A stretch of 64,000 nt of DNA, taken from the NCBI GenBank assembly GCA_034231615.1, contig CM067315.1:36681129-36745128 (forward strand). The letters run 5' to 3'. This DNA is from Meghimatium bilineatum (taxonomy: Eukaryota > Mollusca > Gastropoda > Stylommatophora > Philomycidae). This document shows positions 11,778 to 23,036 of this stretch, piece after piece. Within the stretch, counting starts at the first letter, position 1, and each line of letters opens with the position of its first letter. The notes below the pieces were generated by a model, which was not told the origin of the DNA, searched no databases, and was given only the letters and a program-made list of their open reading frames with translations. The position numbers and the translations under genes were made by a program.

Positions 11778-14073
11778 CAGCCAAATACGGATGGGTCGGG
11801 CTATTGGCACATATAAAACGGTGGCACATTGCATTTCTATTCTCTGGACTACATCCTGCTGGAAACCAAGTATCACCATTGTCCTGCTACAATGAAGATC
11901 CAGTGGGAGTTTGGGGTTCCTGTTTAGGGCCACTGGAAGATTTATCCCTTGATATTCCCATATATATTCTGCTTGCCGTTCCGTCAGGCATCTAAAAGTG
12001 TATAAGCTCAGTGTCCCAGTCAGTTGCTGATTACGCGTTCCCCTGATCTCTCCGGAAAGGGAGCACCTTCTCCCATCACCTCTAGTCACTCCCACCCCTA
12101 CGATATATATATACGATCATAGTGTAAAGTAAAGTAACCCATAGCATTTGTAAATACCGTAGTGGTGTGAGATGTTAGCGATCTCCCATTTCAGAGGCTC
12201 TCAGAAATGAGGGTGGTAGCCATCTCCTCTTCCTCGCAGTCTTTACTTCCCGGGTTAATCCTGTACCCATTTCGACCAGGCAGCCGTTGCGATATGAAAA
12301 ACATTTCCGCCTCAACAGAGGAATGAACCCATGACCACTCATATGCGAAGCCAGTGCGCTAACGCGACTCCCAATCAGCTCTATCATAATGATCAGAGTG
12401 TACCAACAGGAAAATTACGCTATGTAGTAGTTTTTATTCAGAAATTCGAGCAAAGTTGTAACTGGAAAGCTTTTGCAAAACAAATCTTTGTTATGGTTTG
12501 TGGTTTCTCCGAGAGAAGCAAGATCTGTACGCCATGCGTTCTGGTCTGAAAAACTGCCAGACCTACAAAAATTAGCATGGACTGTGTAACTAGCATGTGG
12601 TAGCCATGCAGTCCACTTTGGAATACCAGCAAATAGACCAGATCAACTAGCTAAGGGGATTATACTGACAACCAACTAGATGTACCAATCATTTACAATC
12701 CAAAAAAAACACACAAAAACAAAACAAATGATCACATCAATTAGAAAGCCATAAAGGCTAACACAAAGTTGACTATTACGTTTTAAGAACAGACCAGGTT
12801 GCAATTATACACCTCAAACAGGGTAAAACAGGCTCCGCAGTCACATGTACACAAAATTTAAAGTTGACAACACTGCCATGTGTACCTACACAACAGACTA
12901 CAGAACATATACTTCAGGGATATTCTGAGTATGAGCTGATGATACAAGCGTACTGGCCCATATAAACAAAACTAGAATCAAAGAACTTGAAGTTTATTGA
13001 GGAGACCAGAAGATAATGTAGACTGATACCGTTTTATTTTAAGCGAACGAAAGAAGTTACAAATCTAAAACATTATAGAGAACTTATACATAAGTGTATG
13101 TGTGTTATTTCCCTACGTAGAAATTAGATAGATAGCAATCAATGTATAGTAATGAAGGCGGAACATACCTATTGTAACCTGCAGGTTCCCACGAGAATTT
13201 CTCAGACTTTCCTCTGCTGTTCTCTTTGTACTCATGCTGAACAGTAGATCTTGGTACAGTAAACGACTGTGTACCTCTAACTTTGTTGTCGCTGGGAATG
13301 TATGTATTTCTCATTGACACGGGGGTGTTTGTGCTGTCGTATCCTTGAATGACAAACACTTGGTTGTCGTGAGAGTTAGGCTCCTTTTTAATATTGTCAT
13401 GTAAATCGGAACAGGGCGTGTTTCCCATTATTTTCTTGGATAGTTTCAAAACGTGAGTACTGTCATCATTTTTAACATTTTCAAACAGGCAATACTTTGT
13501 CTTAATTCCAGTTGAATATATGCGTAAGTCCGGCGTCGTACCAATATCAGTTTTGTAGCGCAGCAAAGTTGTATTATTTCTCGTGTGTTGATTTGTCTTC
13601 TCTGCCTGATCTGTAATTTTTATTTGTTGAACACTTGAATTTGTTTCACAGTTTGCTAGTTGAATCGGGTCTGTCTGCTTGATAATATGGCTTTGGTTCT
13701 GCTTTTCAATATCATTGTGTTGATCAGAACAGGCATGTTCATATCGAGTTGTCTGGAAGTCGCTGTGACCACGAAGCATACGATAATCTGAGTGTGCTGT
13801 GTCAATGTTGTAGGCGTTATGTCTTATTAAATCTGCTAGAAGAAAATCTATACGACAATATTTATCTTCCGACTTCGACTTATTTGTACGAAATACAACT
13901 AAATGTTTATCCGATTTCTCACAAGATTTACTGGTGGCAGTGAGTGGCTTTAGGAATTTACGCCGTAATGTGTGCGGTTTATGTAAGCTACCGTAGTCCA
14001 CAATCCATCTGCCATATTTAGCAGACTCCGCTGATATGATGCTCTGGTTACCATTGCACGGCTGACGCTCCAT
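7546..14073 (-). CDS. Unrecognised host gene, 5' exon plus one downstream exon
   Basis: A minus-strand 895-nt exon from ATG 14,073 to 13,179 ends phase 1 at CTGCAG|GTTACA. The 171-nt exon 7,546-7,716 starts with the two bases that phase requires. Together they give about 355 residues. The N-terminal ~45 residues are ordered-looking (SAKYGRWIVDYGSLHKPH, then a basic RRKFLKPL segment). The middle is rich in Asn, Gln, Ser, Thr and His and probably disordered. Exon 2 encodes GLARVPRSVLMDDL and a charged helix. No signal peptide or membrane segment is evident, and I do not recognise the family. An upstream in-frame TAA near 14.13 kb supports the ATG. Further exons must lie left of 7.5 kb. Confidence 0.55.
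7720..8555. other. Intronic sequence, nothing recognised
   Basis: AT-rich, with a short TA run near 7,838-7,850 and a poly(G) run near 8,526. No splice-supported open frame. Confidence 0.35.
8560..8960 (+). mobile_element. RTE-type reverse transcriptase fragment
   Basis: Broken plus-strand frames read FANDIVLIAGSE (catalytic YADD block, mutated), LEKVTSKCRMKINTEKSK and, further on, KLYNIFLLCCKAYGCE (thumb region). Confidence 0.65.
9130..9350 (-). repeat. Dispersed repeat, copy 2
   Basis: Inverted relative to 2,040-2,240, with conserved blocks including CAGCGATGCGGATGGGTG and TGATGCTGTCTGTCCATG. A G-rich run at 9,196-9,213 interrupts it. Confidence 0.5.
9360..10585. other. Intronic sequence, nothing recognised
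   Basis: Mostly AT-rich. Pyrimidine-rich runs lie near 10,430-10,460. No open frame with splice support. Confidence 0.35.
10590..11125 (+). mobile_element. RTE-type LINE 3' end
   Basis: Reads [51 protein letters not shown] and, after a shift, a RRFGEHSHNSGIEG tail. It ends in a TGATGATAGTGGTGAT run. It is closely related to the copy at 37,764-38,266. Confidence 0.75.
11270..11690 (-). mobile_element. RTE-type LINE 3' fragment
   Basis: The minus strand reads VRNKIAAFETKYYRKILRIP, HDSLEKTIMEGMMLG and GRTRCRPRKKLAKYIKDHL, and ends in a GATGATGATG tail near 11,310. Confidence 0.7.
11687..11774. repeat. (TA)n microsatellite
   Basis: About 88 bp of near-perfect TA, at the 3' end of the adjacent minus-strand LINE-B fragment. 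It may have grown from that element's tail. Confidence 0.9.
11785..12110 (-). mobile_element. LINE-B 3' region
   Basis: The minus strand reads VTRGDGRRCSLSGEIRGTRN and QQLTGTLSLYTFRCLTERQA, matching LINE-B at 60.5 kb, then a 3' non-coding block (CCAGCAGGATGTAGTCCAGA) shared with other repeats here. Confidence 0.75.
12124..12372 (-). mobile_element. tRNA-derived SINE
   Basis: Minus strand begins GGGAGTCGCGTTAGCGCACT. A-box-like TTAGCGCACTGG is at 12,351-12,362 and B-box-like GGTTCATTCC at 12,320-12,329, with tRNA-like spacing. A shared body and a TTTAC-type tail at 12,124 follow. Relatives lie at 28.3-28.6 and 35.0-36.0 kb. Confidence 0.85.
12430..13060 (+). mobile_element. Old LINE-A 3' fragment
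   Basis: Plus-strand frames, broken repeatedly, still read RNase H (FGIPANRPDQLAKG) and [20 protein letters not shown], then a GCGAACGAAAGAAG end like the LINE-A tail. Much more diverged than the 2.4 and 56 kb copies, so the family has been here for a long time. Confidence 0.75.
13179..14073 (-). CDS. Unrecognised gene, first coding exon
   Basis: It starts MERQPCNGNQSI and stays open for 298 codons in AT-rich DNA where random ORFs are far shorter. It is not repetitive, matches none of the LINE families here, and ends ENSRGKSEKFSWEPAG at a plausible donor. A second donor (ATAG|GTATGT) ten bases further is stronger by consensus but leaves exon 2 out of frame. Confidence 0.6.
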
Positions 14074-14079
14074 AAATAC

Positions 14080-15180
14080 ACACGTCTTAGAAACAATGAG
14101 TATAAAAGATGCATCAATTGTAAAACTTTAATTTACACATTTTTACATGATGGCTGAAGCGCTAGTCTGAATATTTTCTATATGTTTTGTTTTATGATTG
14201 TTACAGCCACACAAACTCACATTCCGATTCTGCATCATTATGTGAAGGCGCTGTGAGAAGCTGTACAATAAATTGTTGTAAATCAGCTCTCATTACAACA
14301 GGACTGCATAATTCATGAAGAAACCACATATTGGTTTTAATCCAGTCGTTTAAGTGATAGAAGTTTCAAACACAAACATCATTCTAAATATCAAAGTTCA
14401 AGAAAATTCCGTCGTGCGAAGCTCGGTATTTTTTGTACTGCTTCAGTCTTAGATTTGCTGAACAAATGCGCTGAAGATGTTTGTAGCACATGCCAATTCT
14501 AGTTCACATGTCAGTTCCCAGGAATACTACTTTAAACACATCGATCTCAATAAACTCAGTTATAACTCAGCTGTATAATGTACTGCCAGATCACCTACAT
14601 AAAAGACAATATCAATGGTGTTCGTTATAGAAGAGGTGCATGTACATTTAGTTCGCTATACGAACACTAAAATTATCACAAAGAATACGTAATATCTACA
14701 ATCTTATTTCTATAAATTCTATAGTGTAAGATCGGATTATATTACCAATACATACACCTAAACGTTATACATGTTTTTTTAGATTATTAATCTCACATAT
14801 CATGACGGATTTATGTGTATTTCTTTTTAATTAAGTGCCGAGGAAAAAAACCACTCTGTGCATGACTTTCTTTAAAAAGATGAACAGCTTTGCGTGGTCT
14901 TTGAATAATAGGCCTAGTTGGGAAAAAAATCGCTTCATTGAAATCGGCACTTCGACATAATCGGTGAAATCGAAATGTATAAATGACGACGTCTACGTTA
15001 GAAGCGTAGCAGCTCTATGACAATCTTCATGCAGAAATAGACAACCTTTCTTCGCTACCATGCAGAAATGTCTGCACAGCATTAGTCACCTTTTGTGTAT
15101 AACTAGTTTTCATTTCAGACTCATTTGCAGCTTCTAGATATTGTCATTTCTGTTGGTCTGCAATCGAATAATATAATGTA
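14080..15180. other. Upstream flank of the unrecognised gene
   Basis: No gene or repeat recognised. It should contain the 5' UTR and promoter of the minus-strand gene starting at 14,073; no convincing core promoter motif on that strand. Confidence 0.35.
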
Positions 15181-15184
15181 GTGT

Positions 15185-15992
15185 TCCTCCTTCGTAAGCG
15201 AAGATGCGCATAGCATGAAAAACATTAAATGCGATGGAAAATAAATACAAATAATAATTAAAATTGGTAATTATCTAATTTGGTTTGTGAGTTCGTAGAT
15301 GCCCGAGGAGTCCGATTCGTGCACGGAAAGTTCTGTTGCAGTGTATGCAGGAGTGCTGAAGGTTCGGGGTAGGAAATTTGTCCTTCCGCTTCTTGCGCTT
15401 GTGGAATTCTCGCAGTGTTCTTTCTTTTACAAATTTCGTGATGCCAGCAGTGATCTGGGTGTACCAGGCTGAGCGATCAAGTGCTGTAGTCTACAAGGAG
15501 CTAGGATCGATGCTTGCTGCAGTGCTTGAGAGAGCTTTTTAGGTGATCATTGAAGCGCTTTTTCTGCCCTCCACTTGAACGTTTACCTTCGCACAGCTCC
15601 CAATAGAATAATCTCTATGGAAGGCGCTTGTCTGGCATACGGACGATGTGACCAGCCCAGTGGAGTTGGGACCTAGTCAGCATTGCATGGATGCTTTGCA
15701 TACGGGACTCCTGAAGAATTTCCGTATCTGATACACGATCCTGCCAACGTACTCCCATGAGGTTTCGTAGGCACCGAAGATGAAAAGAGTTAAGCTGTCG
15801 GGTGTGTCTCGCATAGACAGTCCAGGATGACGCAGCATAAAGCAGTGTTGGTAGAACCACTGCACGGTACACGTTCAACTTAGTTGCCAGACTGAGACCA
15901 CGCCTGATCCAGACGTTGGCACGAAGGCTCCCGAATGCTGCACTGGCATGAGCAATACGCAGGGCAACATCCTCATCCAAAAATAAAACCAT
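15185..15992 (-). mobile_element. Zinc-finger RTE LINE, 3' part
   Basis: The minus strand reads [57 protein letters not shown] and GGQKKRFNDHLKSSLKHC. It ends in a single C2H2 finger (CIHCNRTFRARIGLLGHLRTH, about 15,288-15,350). The family occurs at least six times in the window. Confidence 0.85.
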
Positions 15993-15994
15993 CA

Positions 15995-16690
15995 GAGAAA
16001 ATTAATTATGCAACAAACGGGATTTGAACGTAGTGCTCTCAGATGGCACCTATGCGACTCGCAACTTGAGTCGACACGTAACCTGGGGATGCCGTATGTC
16101 GAAGACGGAAAACGTATTAACTCACCCTGAACTAGAAGTCCAGGCCCCGGTTGCCACGCGGTCGATCAGAGACTACTAAATCTCAACATAACTTCAAAAT
16201 GGTTACTTTGTGTGCAACAGTTAGAGTACCCATTGACGTATACGCAAACTACACAAATTATTGCCTTAAAAAATGCAAACCAGTATAACGTTGATAAGGA
16301 AAGTAGATTCCATCTGCCAGGAAAAACTTGGAACATGGTAATACAGTTTTGCTAGTCACTGGAAACACACATAATAACACACAATAACTCGACGTTTCGA
16401 CCACAAGGCCTTTATTAAGACTACATACACAACAAAAAGCAACAAGCAAAAACGGCATTTTTGACGTTCACATGGCAGAGCTAGCTAAATGAGGAGATAA
16501 CCCGGAAGCAGTGAAACAAGGTCAAATGCGAAACAAAACAATTAGAAAATATACAAAACACACCCAAATGCATGCGAAACAATGCAAAAAGAAAAATGAG
16601 GAAACAACATAACATCCATACGACTGGCGGGCATTGATCACAAAGGTTAAATTGAGCTAAGTTGAAATCGATAGGGTCTTTCGGTCATGG
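15995..16690. other. Weak repeat traces only
   Basis: A GTTCAAATCC box on the minus strand near 16,021-16,030 resembles a tRNA B-box. The minus strand near 16,390-16,420 has AGGCCTTGTGGTCGAAACGT, a motif I associate with Penelope-like or other retroelement ends. Neither is enough for a call. Confidence 0.3.
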
Positions 16691-17050
16691 GAAACGAAAG
16701 AGCCGATGTATTGGCTGGTAAAGCCTTGGTGAACGGCACTGAGATACGAAGAGACACGATTGTATTTATTAGCGCAGCCATGGATGCCCTAAGAGGAGGT
16801 CGAACAGGAAAATGTACATATTCAGAGAATGGTAGAAATGAAAGTGACTAGAGGCAATGGGAGAAAGTACTCCCTTTCCTTTTCGGAAAGATCAGAAGAA
16901 AGCGCAATCAGCAACTGACTGGGACACTGAGCTTATACACTTTTAGATGGCTGACGGAACGAACGACAAACAGAGCATATATGGGAATTCCCCCCCCCCC
17001 CCCCCCCCCCCAACGATGTGACGCTTTTTCCTAATCAAGAATCACTACAT
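16690..17050 (+). mobile_element. LINE-B 3' fragment with poly(C) run
   Basis: Reads ADVLAGKALVNGTEIRRDT and QQLTGTLSLYTFRWLTERT and ends CCTAATCAAGAATCAC, the LINE-B terminus. A pure run of about 22 C at 16,990-17,011 interrupts the 3' region. Confidence 0.8.
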
Positions 17051-17054
17051 ATAA

Positions 17055-18050
17055 AAAGTGCCGATACATACTGACTAGGATAAGACACCAATTTTAGAAA
17101 AAATTTAAAAATTGTTTATTGTAAGTTACATATATTACTGCTATTGTGTATTATATTATATTTCATTATTAGTAGCAAGTGCTACATTTACGAACTGCTG
17201 GGTAACTCAAAACTGTCACACATTCCAAACTTAGAAAAAATATTGACTGTACTTGTCTAATACCTGTACGTATCTATAGCTGATTGACATTATCACGGAC
17301 CCAACAGTATAGATAGAGCAATCCCCATACATGAGAATTCTTTTTCCATTGTTCACAACTTCACGAATACTTCCTACTTGACTTGGCCGACGTTATATGT
17401 TGAAGTTTGTCAATAACAAAAAATAATCGATCGTGAACACTTGATATTAACTTTTCTTTTTTTATATTAAAAAAAGCGCTATGCCTATAAGATCAATAAT
17501 TTTTGTCATTGAAAGTTAGTAGTTTAAACGCTTTCTAAAATCAAATGTAGTTAGGGTTTGTGGGTAGGAAATTCAAAACTCTTTGTTGCAGACTTCAACC
17601 AGGACAGTTTAATTTGGTCATATAATAGTGTATTACACAATTGTCCAATGTTTTGCCAAAGTTGAAATCAGATATTTATAAATGGGAGACAAGCTTTCTT
17701 ATCAATTTTACCACCAGGGGAACAGCGGCTGGATGGAGGTAAAAAGACCACACACACACACACAAAACACCCCAAGGCAACAAACAAACACGGAAAAAGT
17801 CACAAGAAAAAATTATAGGCTCGTTATTATTTAGTTTACGAGACCGAAAGGGGAGAAAATAATAATCACACTGTAACTTTCCAAACATGTGGTAAGAAGC
17901 GACTAAGGAATTTTTTAAAGAATATAATTGGTTTTCCTCTCTCTCATAAATGTCGCACAAGATGTGCTGAAGTCTGATGTATAATGTAATATCAACAGGC
18001 GCAAATATTGCCGCTAAACTGTAAACATAGACATGTAGATTTATTTTGTG
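17055..18050. other. No supported gene
   Basis: AT-rich sequence with a short (CA)n near 17,748-17,764. The minus-strand open frame at 17,676-18,053 has no family or splice support. Confidence 0.35.
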
Positions 18051-18052
18051 CA

Positions 18053-18560
18053 AGTTCTTCCCATGTATCTTGGTCTATTTCAAACGCTTTCAGTGAGGTC
18101 TTCAATGAGTCCTTGTAGCGCTTCTTTTGGCCACCTTGAGATCGTTTACTCTTCTCCAGCTCACCAGTAGAGAAGTATCTTTAGCAGGCGATAGTCTAGT
18201 ATATGTACCAAAAGATCTGCCCAACGAATCTGTGTCTGTATCAAGATAGTGTCAATGCTGGGGATACCAGATATGTCAAGGACAGTGGTATCTGGAGTCT
18301 TGTCTTGCCACCTGATGTTCATAACTTTTCTGAGACAAGTTGTGTGAAAGTGATTGAGTTTCCTCACATGACGTCTATACATAGTCCATGTTTCGTTAGC
18401 GTATAACAGCACTGGATGTACCACTGCTTTGTAGACTTTCAGCTTAGTCTGTAGGTTAATGCCATTTCTACGCCACAAATTTGCGTACACTCTGCCAAAA
18501 GTGCTGCTAGAATGGACTTATTGTGCCTGCGCCCATTGGGTACTGAACATTTTCTCTCCG
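18053..18560 (-). mobile_element. Zinc-finger RTE LINE fragment
   Basis: Reads NGINLQTKLKVYKAVVHPVL, RHVRKLNHFHTTCLRKVMNI and RWQDKTPDTTVLD, then GGQKKRYKDSL-like sequence. The zinc-finger end is missing. Confidence 0.8.
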
Positions 18561-18959
18561 CGAACATGATTTCGGTATAGGAAACACTCGACAGCAGGGT
18601 TTGGCCCGTGTTCGTTCGCCCTCTCAGCCGAGGTGTCATTCATCGACATCGCAAACTACTCGTCCAAGTCTCTACACATATTTAGGAGAACTGGGGACTA
18701 TACGCTCGTTCTAAAGTTGAAAAAAAAACACACTTTAGATCCGGTCTGTTTTCCATATAACGTTTTTCCGTTCTATTTGCACGTGGCGCTGCCCTCTGGT
18801 GACGTGCTTTCCTCTAATTGTACTCAATATGTACGGGGACCATAATGATGATGATGATGTTCGTCCGTCGTAATCGACGATGACCAAAAAACTAAACCAT
18901 AATAATAACAACAATAAGTAATAAAAAATAATAAAGTTAATAGTGCGTTTTTAAATGAA

Positions 18960-19540
18960 ATTTTTTGCACAAAATGTTCTACAGAATTGACAACTGTAGA
19001 GGATGTCTATGGGACGTTGAGATGTTTTTTCTTTTCTACGTGCCCGCTTTTGTCTTGCAGTATTTTGTCTGGTCTCTTCCGCCGCTAGTGCTCCCGTTCT
19101 AAGGCTGTAACGCCATGCTGTTCTATCCTGAGCGAGGCTCTCTCATGCGCCTACGTCAATGTTAAGATGTTTCAGTGATGACTTGAGATTGTCTTTGAAG
19201 CGCTTTTTCTGTCCACCAGCTTTTCGAATTCCTGCCTTGGGTGCTCCATAGTATATTTGTTTTGGCAAACGCGAGTCCTCCATACGCACAAGATGACCTG
19301 CCCAGCGTGCCTGCGCCTTCATAAGTAGTGTGTAGATGCTTATTGAGGTTGATTTTTCCAAGACCTCGTAGTCTGGTACTTTGTCCCACCAATGGATGTT
19401 TAGTAATTTACGTAGGCAGGTAAAATGGAAATGATTTAATTTTCTTGCATGTCTAGCATACACTGTCCACGTTTCACAAGCGTATTTTGGGGTTGGTATA
19501 ACAGCAGCATGATATACTTGAAGTTTGGTGGCTGTTATTA
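18960..19540 (-). mobile_element. Zinc-finger RTE LINE fragment, second copy
   Basis: Reads YARHARKLNHFHFTCLRKLL, KAQARWAGHLVRMEDSRLPK and KKRFKDNLKSSLKHLNIDVG, and reaches the first half of the finger (CQFC) near 18,990. It lies in the same orientation as the previous copy, about 400 bp away. Confidence 0.8.
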
Positions 19541-19544
19541 CACC

Positions 19545-20625
19545 TTTTATGTCCCATACATTTTGCGTAATCTGACAATTTTTTGGGTTGAGAAATGACT
19601 AGCGCTGAAGTTGGTTTACAGTGTGGAAGAGTTGCGCTAATCGCAACCACACTCTCCTGAGTTTTATCTTGGTCCAGTGGCAAGACAAAGTTGAGGCAAC
19701 TGGGAGAAAATCAGGTGCAGTGAATGGCCACATGCTGTGCCCTATACTGTCCACACAGCTTTGCTGTTAGAGCCTATGTACCCATTCAGTTACCTGCCAA
19801 CTTCTTCCGCGTATTTCGCCGCAAACAAACTTTTTAAGCCCAGGTAGACAAAACCTTTGTTTACAATGCTAGGATGGCTTATTTCTTAGCACTGTGAGTG
19901 TCCCTAATGTCGTCCAACTTCACGTCGACTGTAACAGGTTGACACAGTGTAAAAATAATGGAGACCATAATATGACTATTACGATTATCAATTTTCATCG
20001 TAACATTTGCACTAGACGCCCCTCCAATGTTCCAACCGAAATTTCTAGCGCCAACAGTGTATGTGTTGGCGCAGTGGTGTCAGAGATATTATCTGTCTTT
20101 TTTGCAATCAATTCTCAATCCATCTGTAGCCTCCACATTTACAGACAGAAAGTATTGGTCGGTAACACAGCATTGAAAGCTGTGTTTGTTTCCACGTTGC
20201 ACAGCTAGGAGATACTTTTGGGATCTTGGTTATCTGCTAACCCTGGGTCCACATGAGTACAATGCGGGACCCTTAGCACCCCTATCTGAGGAGTTAAATC
20301 GGAGCTCTGAAAAACCTAGAAGGCGTGGACATGAGTGAAGATAGTCATGAGGTAAGGGAAAGCAGTCTGACTTCTCCTTCGGTTTATGTCTGCAGAATAA
20401 TCTTCATTTAAAAAATGTTAATACGCTGAACCTGCATAGATATGGTCATGTCAGGCTGGGTGGTAAAGAACTGTAGTTTTGCAAGAGCTGGGGTCAATAC
20501 TGAAGTGTTTGAGAGGTCTTCAAGTAATAAATGAAGCATATTGTTTTTTTTTTTACCTCACTTGAATACTTACTGTGATTCACCTACATATAGCTCACCA
20601 TAGAACAGGATCTTTAGAAAACACT
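19545..20625. other. No supported gene
   Basis: Slightly less AT-rich than average. Open frames here are short and unsupported. Confidence 0.35.
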
Positions 20626-20631
20626 CATCTG

Positions 20632-20726
20632 ATGATCTCGTGACCGACCTAATGATGTTAAGATGATCTCGTGACCGACCTAATGATGTTAAGATGATCT
20701 CGTGACCGACCTAATGATGTTAAGAT
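20632..20726. repeat. 31-bp tandem repeat, three copies
   Basis: Three essentially identical units containing TCTCGTGACCGACC; identity implies recent duplication. Confidence 0.9.
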
Positions 20727-20729
20727 CTG

Positions 20730-22165
20730 ATTAATATAAGATATGCTTCCTTTTCATCTTGGACTTTTGGAGGGATTATTTTCTGTCCTGCCATTACTCA
20801 CTAAGGAAATTTCTCGGGCACAATAGGTATGTGTTAAAGTGTCCATCTTCATTCAGTTTGAAATTCCTACAGATTAGATGAATGTAGTCCAGAGAACGGA
20901 ATGCATTGTGTCATTGTTTACAGCTTAGCTGCGCTTTTCGGGTAGACCACATCCGATTTATTCATGGGTTCTTGATCACTTACTTTGACAATCAACCCCG
21001 CCCCCATAACTCCTTAGTCACCTCCTATGACAACCATTACAGATATCAGTGTTGCTATTCTTTTCTTCCATTTTGGGTCCCAACAACGAATAGGTTTGTA
21101 AAGTGTTATCCCTAGCCAAGACAGTTTAAGATAAATATAGGTTGTAGAAGAACAACTGTATGGTAGACCTTCATTTTGTTTTCACAACAGATCTCGCCAG
21201 TAACATACACAAGCGGCGCCATGTTTAGTCTCTCCATGAAGACACGAATCGTGGAATTCTCGGAGCTCCTGGCCGTTGGTGGAATATTTGTCCACATTAT
21301 CGTAATTAAAACACTGACTAAAAATGTAATGCCAAGATATTGTGTAAGCTGTTTCAAATATGTTTTAAATATCGAATACCTAATATGTACAAATGACTGG
21401 TTTAATTATTTATATTTCACTTCTTTCCTAGACTTTATTACCTATACCCTAAACTAATTACGGCTTTTACCTAGTCAAAATTGAGACCATTTTTGTGACT
21501 TATTACCTTTTACTAAGTGGGCGAAGTCAGCTATAAATTGAGAACCTGATATTTTAGCAGGGTAAGCTTATACGATGCATCAATGTCCTTGATAGCTTAC
21601 CAAAACTGAAAAAAAAGACATTTCAAGTGTTTCCCAGTATAATTTTTTTCATGGACTGAAAATTTTCTTTAGCTTGATACTCAGAACCAAAATAACCAAA
21701 GCATAAATATAAGTAGGAGGGGAGAGATAAGGTATAACTGCCGCAAAAAAATCAGGTTTTTTCCCCCTAAAATCCGAGTCCCGGAAGTCACACTTTTCAA
21801 TATACAGACTTCGTGTTTTTAATAATATTTCAGATTTTAGTTTTTAACACGACAGAACAGTTTCATTCATGGTATCTTTCATAGCAGCTTTCTTTAGCAC
21901 CATTTAGAATAATCGATATGTGTGCTACCCACTGGGATAGCTCTCTCAGATCGATTCATTACCGCGACTTATATTTCGTTACGTTCTTCATATATATTGT
22001 CAAGCTTTGTTAAATTAGTGGGACCTGCTTCCTAGGAAAGAACCAAAAAACAGTGTGAGTATATATATATATATATTTACATATATACACACACAGAGGT
22101 CTATCATTAATTTTGGCAGTTTCGATGCTTTTTGTGCTGAAGAAAGCGTTGCTGCTGTTTTGATA
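20730..22165. other. No supported gene
   Basis: Includes a short TA run at about 22,060-22,076. Short ORFs at 20.9-21.4 kb on both strands lack family matches. Confidence 0.35.
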
Positions 22166-22169
22166 GTAC

Positions 22170-22250
22170 AGTGGAGTCCCGTTTTAACGAGTTTCTCTCT
22201 TTAAAGACACCTTTAAAAGACTCCGGTTATTTTACTTCGTCTTAATATTC
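22170..22250 (+). mobile_element. Pogo/Tigger-like terminal inverted repeat remnant
   Basis: TA followed by CAGTGGAGTCCCGTTTTAAC, the classic terminus of pogo/Tigger-type elements. No matching opposite end nearby. Confidence 0.5.
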
Positions 22251-22504
22251 CTAATATAAATCATATGTCATCATCTCGCTCCCATCCTCCAAAATATGCA
22301 ACCTTTCATTTTTTTAAAATGTATTTGAGTAGTGAACATCCTGTGTTCGTAGACATTTACATTGAATGGGGAGGGGGGGGGAGTGTGTACGTTCTAAGTC
22401 ACTTTCCATCAGTATCCCATGTGGAAGCAGCTTTCTATATGGTCCTCATGTGTCTACTTGTGCATGGCAACACTTCTAACCGCATATGATGTCCTTGGTT
22501 ATAC

Positions 22505-22620
22505 CAGTGGTTCTCAACCTTATTTCTGACTGTAACCCATTTTTTGACAATTTTCCCCGGACCAATGGCACCTAAAAAAAAAAGAGCGAGAGAGCAGAAA
22601 GATAGAGAGAAAGAAAGGCT
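22505..22620 (+). mobile_element. hAT-like terminus remnant
   Basis: CAGTGGTTCTCAACCTTATT closely resembles the terminal inverted repeat of hAT (Charlie-type) elements. The other end was not found, so it is a fragment. Confidence 0.5.
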
Positions 22621-22767
22621 ATGTTTTGTTTATTGATATATATCTTATTAAATTTTGTTCAAAATAATGATCATTCTCTGGCCCCCACAGATGGGTCTCT
22701 TCCTCTCCCCACAATTTCAGGGGTTTTTTCAGTGGTGTCCCAGCAAGTCTCTGTTACTCCTACAGAC

Positions 22768-22858
22768 TTTTGACAGTTGCTAGCGGAGGTTCATTATCTA
22801 TGTGTCTATACTTTTGACAGTTGCTAGCGGAGGTTGATCATCCTATGCGTCTATACAG
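22768..22858. repeat. Two-copy tandem duplication, about 45 bp
   Basis: TTTTGACAGTTGCTAGCGGA occurs twice, followed by similar ATC...GTCTATAC ends. Confidence 0.75.
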
Positions 22859-23036
22859 GTTGCTGTAAAATGTATTCAACAATTATTCCAGCAACTATTA
22901 CTGTTCTCAACCTGTTTAAAATGTGCACACACTATCTGTTGTTAAATACCAAGCTACATTTCAAGCTGCCTACCTTTCAAGCTTCATGTCATATAAAGAA
23001 CTGTCCATAAGCTACTGCAACAATATATTTGCTCTT

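Noticed and set aside
11663-11995. ORF with a long YIYIYI run
   Set aside because: Translation of a (TA)n microsatellite joined to a LINE-B 3' end.
16021-16110. Possible tRNA gene or SINE head (GTTCAAATCC B-box on the minus strand)
   Set aside because: No convincing A-box at tRNA spacing and no cloverleaf could be drawn.
16380-16425. Possible Penelope-like element or hammerhead ribozyme (GTCGAAACGTCG)
   Set aside because: Only a short motif; the CTGATGA half of a hammerhead core and any RT/GIY-YIG coding are absent.
20906-21457. Short ORFs on both strands
   Set aside because: No similarity to known domains, no splice signals; lengths are expected by chance.
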